In this document: positions 27,101 through 35,538 of the stretch, piece by piece | Layout: each line of letters opens with the position of its first letter | How positions within the stretch are numbered: the first letter of the stretch is position 1 | NCBI GenBank assembly: GCA_037130365.1 | Contig: JBAXTE010000006.1 | Coordinates: forward strand, 1-64,000 | Origin: JBAXTE01 sp037130365 | GTDB lineage: Bacteria > Bacteroidota > Bacteroidia > Bacteroidales > WCHB1-69 | DNA: 64,000 bases | Reading direction: 5' to 3' | The notes under the pieces: model-generated | The model's database searches: none | Seen by the model: the letters and a program-made list of their open reading frames with translations, nothing else | What the model was told of the DNA's origin: nothing | Translations under genes and position numbers: made by a program

Positions 27101-28074
27101 ACATCTTTCGTATGCTTTGAGTTCTCTCTGATAAGTTCCCCTGTTATTTTCCAGACTTTAATAATTTCAATACAACTTGCAGCAATAATGGTGTCTGTAT
27201 TTCCAAGAGTAAGTGATTCAATTTTAGCAAGATTAGATGGTATGATTTGAATTGTGCGATTTTTTGCCAAATCAAAAATATGGATATTGTTGAGTGTGTC
27301 TGATAAAGCAATGATTTTTCCATTAAAATTACTGCAAATATTGGTCGGGCGGAAGCCTAGTTTTACAGTTTTTTGTAGTTTCGAATCAATATCCCACGAT
27401 AAAATATTTCCTTGATTAGTAACCGCAAATAGAATGTGGTTTTGTAATCCTAGATGAGAAATTGATTGATTCGTTTGTGCATAAAGTTTAACAATTGTGT
27501 CTTGAAGTGGAGAAACTTGATATATAGCGCCCTTGTTATTAGCTACATATAAAATATTTGTTTGTGTGTTTAATAATGTTGCTGAATACGAAGTGTCAGG
27601 AATCGAAAACTCAATAGTTGGAAGAATATTATTGATAGGAGTGACTGAAAATCGACTTTGTGAAACTTGATATATTAAAAATTGACTATTTGGCGAAAAA
27701 AATAATGTCTTTACTGGTTTTACTGAGCATGATTTTTTGAAGATAAGTTGCTCATTAATAACATCCCAAAGGTAAACTAAAGAGTCTGATGAGGCAGCTA
27801 ACATCTTTCCATTTGGACTAAAAATGATGCTGTTTACTCCGCTTTTATGACCGGTAAATGTATATATTAACTTTCCGCTTTTTTCATCCCAAAGTTTAAT
27901 TGTTTTGTCGTTTGAAGCTGTCGCAATTAATGGATATTTGGGATTATAAATAGCCATTTTTATATTTGAGGTATGTCCTTTGGGGACTATCATTTGTAAT
28001 TTTTGCCCCACTGAGCAATTCACCATCAAAAAAATGATTAGAAAACAAAGTAAATGGTGTAATTTGTTAATCAT
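24184..28074 (-). CDS. Exported WD40-repeat and caspase-like (C14) protein
   Basis: A 1,296-residue protein with an N-terminal signal peptide (about residues 1-24). Residues about 30-690 are WD40 repeats, with motifs such as IATASNDKTIKLWD, LTASLDETIKLWS and ITTSTDHTLKLWSAETGK; they probably form one or two beta-propellers. A linker of about 190 residues follows. Residues about 895-1160 hold a caspase-like peptidase C14 domain with the catalytic His in YFSGHG (about 986) and Cys in DACASG (about 1047), so both catalytic residues are present. The C-terminal 130 residues are of no family I recognise. The signal peptide points to the periplasm or surface. It is followed directly by the exported-protein gene at 22810. 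A role as a sensor-protease is inference. Confidence 0.9.
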   Translation of the reverse strand: MINKLHHLLCFLIIFLMVNCSVGQKLQMIVPKGHTSNIKMAIYNPKYPLIATASNDKTIKLWDEKSGKLIYTFTGHKSGVNSIIFSPNGKMLAASSDSLVYLWDVINEQLIFKKSCSVKPVKTLFFSPNSQFLIYQVSQSRFSVTPINNILPTIEFSIPDTSYSATLLNTQTNILYVANNKGAIYQVSPLQDTIVKLYAQTNQSISHLGLQNHILFAVTNQGNILSWDIDSKLQKTVKLGFRPTNICSNFNGKIIALSDTLNNIHIFDLAKNRTIQIIPSNLAKIESLTLGNTDTIIAASCIEIIKVWKITGELIRENSKHTKDVEKIQFNSDDSKFLSCGYDEYALEWNYSKNPINNLSGYTQNINNIVYSSNNQHFATVSGNDSVVKIWSNKTGRVVSVFKGNQNGVDYLNVAPLHNYLLASGNNYNAQLWNFTTGDSITSLVGHKWKITDSEFSVDEKYVLTASLDETIKLWSIPEGKLIKSFESKKWLTECASFNPNFNFVVTSSSDSKVCIWRTRDGKMLKKLKTPKLHLTDIQFISNSDTLVALSKTGQIYIIDARRNAIIDTLNRKNDLFTAMSVSEDKKWIFASENGSVIIWDVDNWRIKSILPGFKGYFTTIQVNSDGTKMMTNSRNSHSSSDNIFTLWDINSSSVIATFSSHAMPIRTARFSPDNKFIITTSTDHTLKLWSAETGKELLTMLTISQNNWLITTPEGLFDASPSTMRLIHFVVNTPTDSLQPWKIIELEQLKHRYYQPSLWNIVTGNSTEQLRSVPSIDSIEPPPTFSIFTVADSIIVEYSSDTAQIGKTSLFVDDIEIVEDIRNSGILSNKSRRIAIDLTPFANLLNIDSANTFKAIAYNREGYLSSKPQTCSYSYQLNEKGYGTKKKANQHAKKVTLYAIVVGTSDYAGDNIDLKYAAKDAAEFAHALEISSSCLFGVGQTKVILFTTDGNQSLNTPIKDSIQKQIDWVAKKARPEDIIVVYFSGHGVNYGGQDGDFYYITKEASAATQSYLNDPFIRKKYAISSTELTLWMNKISARKKVLIIDACASGKAAELMLANVKEVPSSQIRAFERMKDRTGFYILAGSASDAVSYETSIYGQGLLTYSLLKAIKGAYLRRDGAEEYVDIAMLLQYAVDEVPRLAKGIGGIQQPLYRSPSEQRSFDIGCMNNETKNQICIAEPKPIFCATTFIDEKLKRDGLKLSELINNQMRENPIKSKVSPYLYTDGIGYPNAYIISGTYATIDQGIKVDFVISQNDQMIGSPISLSAQKSELKMLVNAIIQQAIIIIQKSEYQPK

Positions 28075-28126
28075 GGATCAGTAAATAATGAATATTTTTT
28101 GTTAATGAAAAACAAATATACAAAAA

Positions 28127-28720
28127 TCAAACCTTTTCGGTGCATAGCAAAGGGAGAATAGTTGAAATTTGTTCTATTACACTGAAATTGTTGTAGTTAT
28201 TTATGACAAAATCTGCTTTAGATTTTTTTATTTCAGTGTTTAGTTGCCTTTTTAGTCTATTATTAATATCAATCTCTGATTGAAACCCTCTTTGAATAGC
28301 ACGATTAATTGCAATTTCATCAGGGCAATACACATCTACTACAAAATCAAAATTTGATTCTAGGTGATGTTCGAAAATAATAGAAGACTCAAAAATTGTA
28401 AAAGGTGCAGTGTTTTGCAGCTTTTCCCATTCAAAATAATCTGCAATTACCAATGGATGAATGACTGCATTTACTTTACTTAATAAAACATCATTCTCGA
28501 AAATTATTTTAGCCATTTCAGAAAATATGATATTGTGTTCTTTATCAAGAATGTTTTCACCAATAATATCGACCATCGCTTCTTTGATGGAGGCTTGAAA
28601 AAGGAACTTTTTCCCCTCATTATCAGCATTATAAATTGGAATACCCATTAAAGAAAATAGGTGACCAATGGTTGATTTTCCACTTCCAATATTACCAGTT
28701 AATGCTACTTTATTACTCAT
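28127..28720 (-). CDS. coaE: Dephospho-CoA kinase
   Basis: The 197-residue enzyme phosphorylates the ribose 3'-hydroxyl of dephospho-CoA in the last step of CoA synthesis. It has the P-loop LTGNIGSGKSTIGHLF at about residue 7, followed by GIPIYNADNEGKKF with the conserved DxD-like substrate segment. HPLVIADYF (about 88) and VVDVYCPDEIAINRAIQRG (about 120) are family landmarks. The start codon overlaps the end of the YbbR-like gene by 4 bases (ATGA), which is the usual arrangement in this phylum. Confidence 0.95.
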   Translation of the reverse strand: MSNKVALTGNIGSGKSTIGHLFSLMGIPIYNADNEGKKFLFQASIKEAMVDIIGENILDKEHNIIFSEMAKIIFENDVLLSKVNAVIHPLVIADYFEWEKLQNTAPFTIFESSIIFEHHLESNFDFVVDVYCPDEIAINRAIQRGFQSEIDINNRLKRQLNTEIKKSKADFVINNYNNFSVIEQISTILPLLCTEKV

Positions 28721-29685
28721 CGCTTTATCTTAATAAATTCAATTATTTCTGGCGTTATCTTAATCACCTTCACATATTTGGGCATCTGTGTAATAACGAT
28801 GGGAGCTCTGTTTTCTGTAATGTTTTTTGATAAATCCACAGATATTTTAAAACTAGAATCTGCGATGCTTTTATACTTAGATAATCCTACAAAATATGTG
28901 ATTTTGACTGTGTTTGGAAATGTTTTTAACTCAAACTCGGGATTATTACTACTTTGAATTTTGCATTCAACAGTCGATTCAGTGTACTTTTCAATTGGAA
29001 TTACTGCCGTTGTATAAGCGGGAAAAATCTGAATCGTAGAATTCTTAGTTGACTGAGCTTTTAGGGGAAGTTGACTCATAAATGGCTTATCCAAACCAGA
29101 AAAATGAACGAGACTGGTGGTTACATAATTTATTTTACTCACATCCTCATCAGTACCATAAACCCAAACGGAATCAGGATTGAAAAAAATTGAGTCGCTG
29201 TTGAAATACTGTTTTTTAGTGTCGAAGGAAATCAAAGATATGATGGGGACTTTTTTTCGAGCCTTTTTGCAATAATATAAGTTTATTGAATCAGCTGAAG
29301 CTGATTCAATCGTATTAATATTTAATTGACTTTTTGCAAAGTTTAATAATGTCTTTGACGAATATGTAACCTGAGACTTTCCCTTTTTTAATAAAGAATT
29401 GATGTCAATTGCTAAAGATTTTTTGTTATATAGTTGGTTAAATGATAGAATATTAAATCCTTTTATTTTAACTATTACTTGAAAAATACTATCTGATGTT
29501 TTTTTTATAAGCACATCATCGGGAATATTGGAATATTCGATTTTTAGTCTTAAAGAAATAAAATATTCTTTAGATAATTGTAAGCTGAACCAACTTAAAA
29601 TGGAAATAAATAGACACAACATAAATATTGTAAACCCATATTTTGGTTTCAATAATTGTATGATTTTTTGTTTATTTATTTTCAT
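28717..29685 (-). CDS. YbbR-like domain-containing protein
   Basis: The 322-residue protein has an N-terminal transmembrane segment (about residues 18-38) and a large extracytoplasmic region with repeated YbbR-like beta domains, e.g. VQVIVKIKGFNILSF-type strands (seen: FQVIVKIKGFNIL) and NSDSIFFNPDSVWVYGTDEDVSKI at about residues 160-180. In Bacteroidota this gene normally sits between yajC and coaE, as here. Its function is unknown, though in other phyla YbbR/CdaR proteins regulate a diadenylate cyclase. No such cyclase gene is in the window. Confidence 0.85.
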   Translation of the reverse strand: MKINKQKIIQLLKPKYGFTIFMLCLFISILSWFSLQLSKEYFISLRLKIEYSNIPDDVLIKKTSDSIFQVIVKIKGFNILSFNQLYNKKSLAIDINSLLKKGKSQVTYSSKTLLNFAKSQLNINTIESASADSINLYYCKKARKKVPIISLISFDTKKQYFNSDSIFFNPDSVWVYGTDEDVSKINYVTTSLVHFSGLDKPFMSQLPLKAQSTKNSTIQIFPAYTTAVIPIEKYTESTVECKIQSSNNPEFELKTFPNTVKITYFVGLSKYKSIADSSFKISVDLSKNITENRAPIVITQMPKYVKVIKITPEIIEFIKIKR

Positions 29686-29704
29686 TTTACTTAACTATAA
29701 ATTA

Positions 29705-29742
29705 CAAAAGCGAGGATATTTTTTAGAATATCCTCGCTTTTG
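29705..29742 (-). terminator. Intrinsic terminator downstream of yajC
   Basis: CAAAAGCGAGGATATT (29705-29720) pairs perfectly with AATATCCTCGCTTTTG (29727-29742), leaving a 6-base loop: a 16-bp stem with flanking A/T. It lies 56 bases past the yajC stop and before the YbbR-like start, so it should end or attenuate the nusB-DUF1573-yajC transcript and separate it from ybbR-coaE. Confidence 0.85.
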
Positions 29743-29797
29743 TATCATGAGAAAAAATCTAAAAATTTATTTTCTACATTTCCTCTTATATTATTTA

Positions 29798-30133
29798 CTA
29801 TTTACTTTCAATCGCTACATCATTTACATTGGAAGCGACAGCAATTCTTTCGATTCTCAAACGGCCACCACCTTCAGTTTCAATAACGAATGTAGCAGGA
29901 TTATTGTCTTCTACAATTCTACCATGAATACCACCAATTGTAACAATTTTATCTCCTTTTTTTAAGGCTTCACGAAACTTTTTCGCTTCTTTAGTTTTTT
30001 TCATTTGTGGACGAATCATAAAGAAGTAAAATACGACAATGATTAATCCTAAGAATATGAGTGATTGATAGCCACCACCTTTTTGATCGGCTCCACCACC
30101 ACCTGCCATAAGCATAATTAAATTTAAATCCAT
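29798..30133 (-). CDS. yajC: Preprotein translocase subunit YajC
   Basis: The 111-residue protein has a short N-terminus with Gly-Gly-Gly-rich segment (MAGGGGADQKGGG), one transmembrane helix (about 24-43) and the signature FFMIRPQMKKTKEAKKFREAL, followed by GDKIVTIGGIHGRIVE. It is an accessory subunit of the SecDF-YajC complex that supports Sec-dependent export. It follows a DUF1573 lipoprotein gene at 45 bases and is followed by a strong terminator. Confidence 0.95.
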   Translation of the reverse strand: MDLNLIMLMAGGGGADQKGGGYQSLIFLGLIIVVFYFFMIRPQMKKTKEAKKFREALKKGDKIVTIGGIHGRIVEDNNPATFVIETEGGGRLRIERIAVASNVNDVAIESK

Positions 30134-30178
30134 TTTTGTTTTTTATTAGGTTAGTTAATGCTACAAAGTTATAAAAAA

Positions 30179-30625
30179 TTATGGTAACTCTACCATTGCT
30201 TTTACATGTAAAACTGTTTCGGAAGGGAAACTATTTGCATATATGGTGATTGTTTTGTCCAATGGGCCTTTTTTTCCTTCTGTATTTAGTGATACTGAGA
30301 TTATTCCGTCTTTTCCAGGGTTAATTGGTTCTTGTGGGAATTCGGCCACAGTACAACCACAACTACCTGTTGCTTGAGAAATTAATAAGTCGGATTTTCC
30401 AATATTTACAAATTTGAAAGTAAAGGTTAGTTTTTCTCCCTGAATTACATTTCCAAAATTATGTTCGGTTACATCGAACTTTAACACAGGTGAATTTTTT
30501 GGGTCTCCTTTGCCATCTGCAGTAGCTTCGTTTTTAATTAAGTCTGTAGAATATGAGCCCTTTTTATCATTGTTGCAAGCGCTGACAACAATAATTAATA
30601 ATAACCACAAAATTTGTTTTTTCAT
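30179..30625 (-). CDS. DUF1573 domain lipoprotein
   Basis: The 148-residue protein starts at the ATG at 30625 (MKKQILWLLLIIVVSACNN), where VSAC is a good lipobox; seven codons more are available upstream. The mature part has one DUF1573 immunoglobulin-like domain with GKSDLLISQATGSCGCTVAEFP at about residues 70-90 (read in segments), including the conserved SCGCT Cys pair. Function is unknown; such genes in this phylum usually sit between nusB and yajC, as here. It should be anchored in the periplasm by lipid. Confidence 0.9.
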   Translation of the reverse strand: MKKQILWLLLIIVVSACNNDKKGSYSTDLIKNEATADGKGDPKNSPVLKFDVTEHNFGNVIQGEKLTFTFKFVNIGKSDLLISQATGSCGCTVAEFPQEPINPGKDGIISVSLNTEGKKGPLDKTITIYANSFPSETVLHVKAMVELP

Positions 30626-30649
30626 ATTTGTTTGTTTAAATATCAACTT

Positions 30650-31606
30650 TTAACCAATTAATCCTCTACCTACTTTTTTGATTTTTCCAGCTTCTTTTAA
30701 CTCATTAGCAAGTTTATCTAGTAATCCATTGATGAAAATTTTGCTTTTTGGTGTGCTGTAATCTTTTGATAGTTCAATATATTCATTTATTGTTACTTTA
30801 ATCGGAACAGAAGGACAGTCGATAAACTCTGCGATGGCCATTTTTAACAAAATCATATCCATGTAAGCAACTCTGTCGGTATCCCAATTTTGTAAACGAG
30901 GTGTAATCATTTGCTCAAATTCTAACGAATTTTTAATTGTTGATCGATATAATGATCGAACAAAATTAATATCATCGTCATATTCATCACTATCTTTTTC
31001 AAAACCTGGGAGTGTGTTAAAATCATCACTATCCTCACTTATCTGACGAATACACTTGATCGTCAACGCGGAAGCATCATAAAAATCATTTAACCAATGA
31101 ATATTGTGCTCTTCAATTGTGGATGATAAATCATCATTTTGGAAATAAATTGCATCATAAAAACTCATTATAAAACTTCGATCTTCTTCAAATGAATTAA
31201 ATCGATTTTCCATATATTTTTTATACAAATCCCAATCAAGTAATCGTTGGTAAATTTGCTTAAAAAGGTCTAATTCGTCGTGAAAATTGATTTTATTGTC
31301 ACTAACCAGCTTTTGATAGTACTGATTTTGAGCTATTTTCTGAATTACTAGGTTTCTTGAGAACTTTTTATTAGGATTCAAATCTTCTTTGGTGGGAAGC
31401 ATTTTATTTCGAGAATCTTCAATTTTTTCTTCAGCAACTTTAATAAGTTGTGGTAAAACCGCTAGTTGATAAGCACTAAGGACTTTTAAGTTGTCGATAG
31501 CTTGAATTAGGTTCTTTTCTCCACTGGCAATGTTTAAGTCTTCAGAAATGAATGCTTCGTAGACTGCCTGCATGGTTTTTACTCTCAAATAACGTCGATT
31601 GAACAT
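30650..31606 (-). CDS. nusB: Transcription antitermination factor NusB
   Basis: The 318-residue protein has the short N-terminal RRYLRVKTMQAVYEAF motif and the conserved C-terminal NusB domain (about 215-305) with AYMDMILLKMAIAEF and VTINEYIELSKDYSTPKSKIF (seen in segments), ending in KFVNGLLD-type sequence (here FINGLLDKLANEL). Bacteroidota NusB proteins are roughly 300 residues, more than twice the E. coli length, because of a middle insertion. It acts with NusE in antitermination of rRNA transcription. The DUF1573 gene follows at 24 bases. Confidence 0.94.
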   Translation of the reverse strand: MFNRRYLRVKTMQAVYEAFISEDLNIASGEKNLIQAIDNLKVLSAYQLAVLPQLIKVAEEKIEDSRNKMLPTKEDLNPNKKFSRNLVIQKIAQNQYYQKLVSDNKINFHDELDLFKQIYQRLLDWDLYKKYMENRFNSFEEDRSFIMSFYDAIYFQNDDLSSTIEEHNIHWLNDFYDASALTIKCIRQISEDSDDFNTLPGFEKDSDEYDDDINFVRSLYRSTIKNSLEFEQMITPRLQNWDTDRVAYMDMILLKMAIAEFIDCPSVPIKVTINEYIELSKDYSTPKSKIFINGLLDKLANELKEAGKIKKVGRGLIG

Positions 31607-31728
31607 TTTTAGCTTTAGGTATTAATTAGTCTGCAAAATTACAATTTTTCTACTAATTATTTTCAGTTTCAGGAAAAATGTTTTTATTTCAGCCAGATTG
31701 GCATTGAAATAAAATTTATTTTGCTGAT

Positions 31729-32691
31729 TTATGGTATTAATAAATCGGCCAAGGCAATAGCTGTAACTGCTTCTAATATTGGAGGGACTCTTAGTGCTAT
31801 GCATAAATCATGACGCCCTTTAACTGTAAATGTTTCAATTTTATTTGTAGAAAGATTCATTGTATTTTGCTCTGCAGGAGTACTAGAGGTGGGTTTCACG
31901 GCAATTCTGAACACAAGTTCATTCCCATTAGAAATTCCTCCATTAATTCCACCCGCATTATTAGTGGAAGTAAGCCCGTTTGAGGAAATAATTGAATCAT
32001 TGTGGCTTAAACCAGTCATTCTAGCAGATTCAAAACCACTTCCAAATTCAATACCTTTAACTGCCGGAATTGAAAACACTAAATGACTGATTATTGATTC
32101 AACAGAATCAAAAAACGGTTCACCCAATCCAATTGGCATTTGAGTAGCTCTACATTCCAAAATTCCACCTATTGAGTCATTGTTTTCTATAGCTTTTTTA
32201 ATGGCTGATTCAATATCTTTATCTCCACCAACTTCTAAAATTGTAGATGTTACGATAATTGGATTGATGATTTTTTTTGCTATCACACCTGCTGCAACTA
32301 AGCCAAGGGTAAGCCTTCCAGAAAAATGACCCCCACCACGAATATCGGCATTTTCCCATTTGTTTAAGGCAACAAAATCAGCGTGGCCAGGACGAGGAAT
32401 CTCTTTAAATTGGGCATAATCGGAGGAAAGTGCATTGGTGTTTTCGAAAAATAGAGTTATTGGAGCACCAGTAGATTTACCCTGATAAATTCCACTTAGA
32501 AATTTTATTTCATCTTTTTCTGTTCTAGAAGTAGTGCCAATGGCTCCAGAACGTCGACGCGATAAGTCTTCGTTAAAATCTGATTCATGTATTTCAATTC
32601 CCGAAGGACAACCATCGATTGTGATTCCAATTCCAGATCCATGTGATTCTCCAAAGATTGAAAGTCTAAATTGTCTACCAAACTGATTCAT
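31729..32691 (-). CDS. aroC: Chorismate synthase (short form)
   Basis: The 320-residue enzyme converts 5-enolpyruvylshikimate-3-phosphate to chorismate with reduced FMN. Landmarks are FGESHGSGIGITIDGCPSG at about residue 14, RRRSGAIGTTSRTEKDEI at about 45, RPGHADF at about 98, RGGGHFSGRLT at about 117, and the C-terminal GRHDLCIALRVPPILEAV at about 291 (residues read in segments). At 320 residues it is shorter than the usual 350-360; the segment after ARG/AKK at about 140 is compressed compared with the E. coli enzyme. All the landmark motifs remain, so it is probably active. It ends the shikimate gene run and starts 2 bases after the aroA stop. Confidence 0.95.
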   Translation of the reverse strand: MNQFGRQFRLSIFGESHGSGIGITIDGCPSGIEIHESDFNEDLSRRRSGAIGTTSRTEKDEIKFLSGIYQGKSTGAPITLFFENTNALSSDYAQFKEIPRPGHADFVALNKWENADIRGGGHFSGRLTLGLVAAGVIAKKIINPIIVTSTILEVGGDKDIESAIKKAIENNDSIGGILECRATQMPIGLGEPFFDSVESIISHLVFSIPAVKGIEFGSGFESARMTGLSHNDSIISSNGLTSTNNAGGINGGISNGNELVFRIAVKPTSSTPAEQNTMNLSTNKIETFTVKGRHDLCIALRVPPILEAVTAIALADLLIP

Positions 32692-32693
32692 AG

Positions 32694-33938
32694 TTATTTG
32701 TGTTGAGTTGTCTTGTGTAAATCATTAAAGAAATCAGGATAAGATTTATTAATACATTCATAATCTTCAATTTCAATTCCTTGTTCCGAACAAAGCGCTG
32801 CCACTGCCGTCGCCATAACAACTCGATGATCGTTATGCGAATTTACGGTATTAAATTTAATTTGTGATGGTTTTATAATCATCCTGTTTTCATCAATATT
32901 GATGGAAACACCAATTTTATTAAATTCTTCTTGCAAAGAAACAGCTCTGTTACTCTCTTTGGAGTATAATCGTGAAACACCATTAATGGTTGAAGGAGTT
33001 TTGCAATTAGCTGCCAGAGCCACTAGCGGAGGAAATAAGTCTGGACAATCCTCAGCATCAAAATCAAAACCGATTAGATTGTTTTTTTTGATAATTATTG
33101 ATTCATTCGAAACTGAAATTTCTGCTCCGACTGCTTTTAACACATCCAAAATTCGAATATCAGCCTGCTTACTCTTTGGGTTAACTCCTAGTATTTCAAT
33201 TTCTCCAGCAATAGCACCTGCTACCAGCATAAATGCAGCACTGCTCCAATCACCTTCTATATTGTAATTTGTATTTTTATAGCTTTGATTTCCAGTAATT
33301 CTAAACTGCTGATAGTTATCGTGATAAATACAAATTCCAAATTCACGAAGCAAATCAATCGTTATATCGATATAGGGTTTGCTTTTTAGATTTTTCACTG
33401 AAATTATCGAGTCCTTTTGCGCCAATGGAAGTGCCATAAGTAATCCGGTTAGCAATTGGGACCCATTAGATCCATCAATTTCGAAATTGCCACCTAGTAA
33501 ATTTCCATCAATAGTTATTGGTAGTTGATGATTATTTGAGATAACTTTTATATTTAGTTGAGATAAAGAATCAATAATTAACTCAATTGGTCGGTTGAGA
33601 AGCGAGCCAGAGCCATTTACAGTTATTGGATCAGGCAATAGCGCAACAATAGGAGATAACATTCTGAGTGCTAATCCAGATTCATGACAATTTAATTCAC
33701 CTGAAGGAACCTGAAATCCGCCAGTGATAATGATATCAGAATAATCTTTGATTACTTTAGCACCTAAACTTTGCGCAATACTTAGCACCGCTTTCGAATC
33801 ATCACAAAGTGTGCAATTGTGCAGTACAGAGCGCCCTTGAGCCAGCATAGCGGCAATTACAGCTCGTTGCAAATAACTTTTTGATGCTGGAGCATTTATT
33901 TTACCGTTTACCAATGATGGGCTGATATATTTCTTCAT
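32694..33938 (-). CDS. aroA: 3-phosphoshikimate 1-carboxyvinyltransferase (EPSP synthase)
   Basis: The 414-residue enzyme joins shikimate-3-phosphate and phosphoenolpyruvate. Motifs include NAPASKSYLQRAVIA at about residue 14, NCHESGLALRML at about 82 with the PEP-binding segment, GSNGSQLLTGLL at about 155, and DCPDLFPPLVALAAN at about 288 with NSHNDHRVVMATAVAAL at about 365 (seen in segments). Length suits the bacterial class. The start overlaps the 3' end of aroK by 38 bases, showing translational coupling, and the aroC start follows after 2 bases. Confidence 0.95.
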   Translation of the reverse strand: MKKYISPSLVNGKINAPASKSYLQRAVIAAMLAQGRSVLHNCTLCDDSKAVLSIAQSLGAKVIKDYSDIIITGGFQVPSGELNCHESGLALRMLSPIVALLPDPITVNGSGSLLNRPIELIIDSLSQLNIKVISNNHQLPITIDGNLLGGNFEIDGSNGSQLLTGLLMALPLAQKDSIISVKNLKSKPYIDITIDLLREFGICIYHDNYQQFRITGNQSYKNTNYNIEGDWSSAAFMLVAGAIAGEIEILGVNPKSKQADIRILDVLKAVGAEISVSNESIIIKKNNLIGFDFDAEDCPDLFPPLVALAANCKTPSTINGVSRLYSKESNRAVSLQEEFNKIGVSINIDENRMIIKPSQIKFNTVNSHNDHRVVMATAVAALCSEQGIEIEDYECINKSYPDFFNDLHKTTQHK

Positions 33939-34485
33939 ATATTATCTCTGTAATTTCATTTAACGATAAATTTTCTGTGCATATCTTATAATGAGCAACA
34001 TCGCTATATAATTGTTCGCGTTCCTGAATTAATAATTTAGCTTTTTCAACTGGATTTGGTGTGTTTAAAAGCGGTCGATTGGAGTTTCTTATTCTAGATA
34101 ATGAAGTCTCTGGCGAATTATATAACCAACAATTTATTGCATTTTTTTTGAGTAATTTTCTGTTTGATTCTCTTAAGACGATTCCTCCACCACAAGAAAT
34201 AATTTGATGATTATTTAAAAGAACTTCCGCTAATATATTCTCTTCTAAATCACGAAAATATGATTCTCCATATCTACTAAATATTGAAGTGATATCCATA
34301 CCCGTTTTATTCATAATAAATCGGTCAATATCCACAAAAGTTAACCCACATTTTTTAGCTAATATTTTGCCAACTGTTGTTTTTCCGGTACCCATAAAAC
34401 CAATAAAGACAAGGTTGGTCGGTGTATTGTCACAAATTTCTGGTGAAACAAGAAGAGTGCAAACATTACCTTCGGCTCGTTTCAT
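33901..34485 (-). CDS. aroK: Shikimate kinase
   Basis: The 194-residue P-loop kinase phosphorylates shikimate at the 3-hydroxyl. It carries LVFIGFMGTGKTTVGKILAK at about residues 25-44, then FVDIDRFI (shikimate-binding DID) and ISCGGGIVLRESNR (about 96) with the conserved GGG, and the NRPLLNTPNP lid around 131. About 20 extra residues lie before the P-loop; the first ATG is kept, though a later start near the P-loop is possible. The 3' end overlaps aroA by 38 bases, and the aroB stop lies 5 bases upstream of the start. Confidence 0.92.
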   Translation of the reverse strand: MKRAEGNVCTLLVSPEICDNTPTNLVFIGFMGTGKTTVGKILAKKCGLTFVDIDRFIMNKTGMDITSIFSRYGESYFRDLEENILAEVLLNNHQIISCGGGIVLRESNRKLLKKNAINCWLYNSPETSLSRIRNSNRPLLNTPNPVEKAKLLIQEREQLYSDVAHYKICTENLSLNEITEIIYEEIYQPIIGKR

Positions 34486-34490
34486 AATTG

Positions 34491-35528
34491 TTATTTTAAA
34501 AAAATCAAAATATTAGATTTAAGCTCTAAAATGTCAATTGATAAGACTTCTGCTTTCCCAATTTTGCTCAGAATAATATAATCGATAGAGTTATTATTTC
34601 GCTTTTTATCTAAGGTAATGGCTTCAGATAAAGTCGTAAGTGATTTATTGTCAATATTTGTGGGAAGATTGTAAAGTTGAAGTAATTTAACTATTCTACT
34701 AATCTCTGTTTCAGAAATATACCCTTTTAGTTGCGAAATTTTCAGAGCCACCATCATACCAATACTTACAGCTTCACCGTGATTATATTTTGATGAAACT
34801 TTCTCTAAAGCATGGCCAATAGTATGACCAAAATTCAAGATTTTCCGAATTCCTTTTTCTTGAATATCTGTATTTACAATATTGGCTTTAATGCGAGCGC
34901 ATTTTATAATTAGTTGGATGATTGCATTCAAATCGAAGTTTTTGTACTTTTCAATATTATCTTCAACATCAGTAAGTATAGATAAATCTTGTATGAGGCC
35001 ATATTTAATGATTTCAGCAAATCCAGCATTGAATTCACGGGTAGGAAGAGTGGTTAAAAATCGGACATCACAAAACACAAAATTGGGTAGGTTAATTGTT
35101 CCAATTATATTTTTGTACCCATGAAAATTTACTCCGTTTTTACCTCCAATTGCTGCATCTACTTGTGCCATTAAGGTGGTTGCAATAAATCCAAATTGAA
35201 TTCCACGCATGTACGTAGAAGCCACATAACCAGTGATATCACAAACAATTCCACCACCAACTCCAAGTAAAAATGAATGACGGTCGGCTTCTAATTCAAT
35301 GAGTTTTTCGTAGATGTAGTTTACTGTTTGTAATGTTTTTTCTTTTTCTTCAGAACGAATTGGAATTACCGGAAACTCTTCGAATAATTTACTATAAAGA
35401 CAATTTACTGTTTCGTCAATAATTACAATTACTTTAGAATTTGGAAGAAGCTCTTTTAACAGATCGATTGAATTATCAATATGAATTTTGGAAGTTGAAT
35501 TATTCGAAAATATATCTATATTATTCAT
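34491..35528 (-). CDS. aroB: 3-dehydroquinate synthase
   Basis: The 345-residue NAD- and metal-dependent enzyme cyclises DAHP to dehydroquinate. Motifs are LLGVGGGIVCDITGYVAST at about residue 87 (seen in segments), the RGIQFGFIATTLMAQVDAAIGGKNGVN region at about 108-135, and ILNFGHTIGHALEK at about 231 with metal-binding His residues. Length agrees with the family's 350 residues. It lies between the DAHP synthase gene (10 bases upstream) and aroK (5 bases downstream), so it is part of the operon. Confidence 0.95.
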   Translation of the reverse strand: MNNIDIFSNNSTSKIHIDNSIDLLKELLPNSKVIVIIDETVNCLYSKLFEEFPVIPIRSEEKEKTLQTVNYIYEKLIELEADRHSFLLGVGGGIVCDITGYVASTYMRGIQFGFIATTLMAQVDAAIGGKNGVNFHGYKNIIGTINLPNFVFCDVRFLTTLPTREFNAGFAEIIKYGLIQDLSILTDVEDNIEKYKNFDLNAIIQLIIKCARIKANIVNTDIQEKGIRKILNFGHTIGHALEKVSSKYNHGEAVSIGMMVALKISQLKGYISETEISRIVKLLQLYNLPTNIDNKSLTTLSEAITLDKKRNNNSIDYIILSKIGKAEVLSIDILELKSNILIFLK

Positions 35529-35538
35529 TATTAGATAT

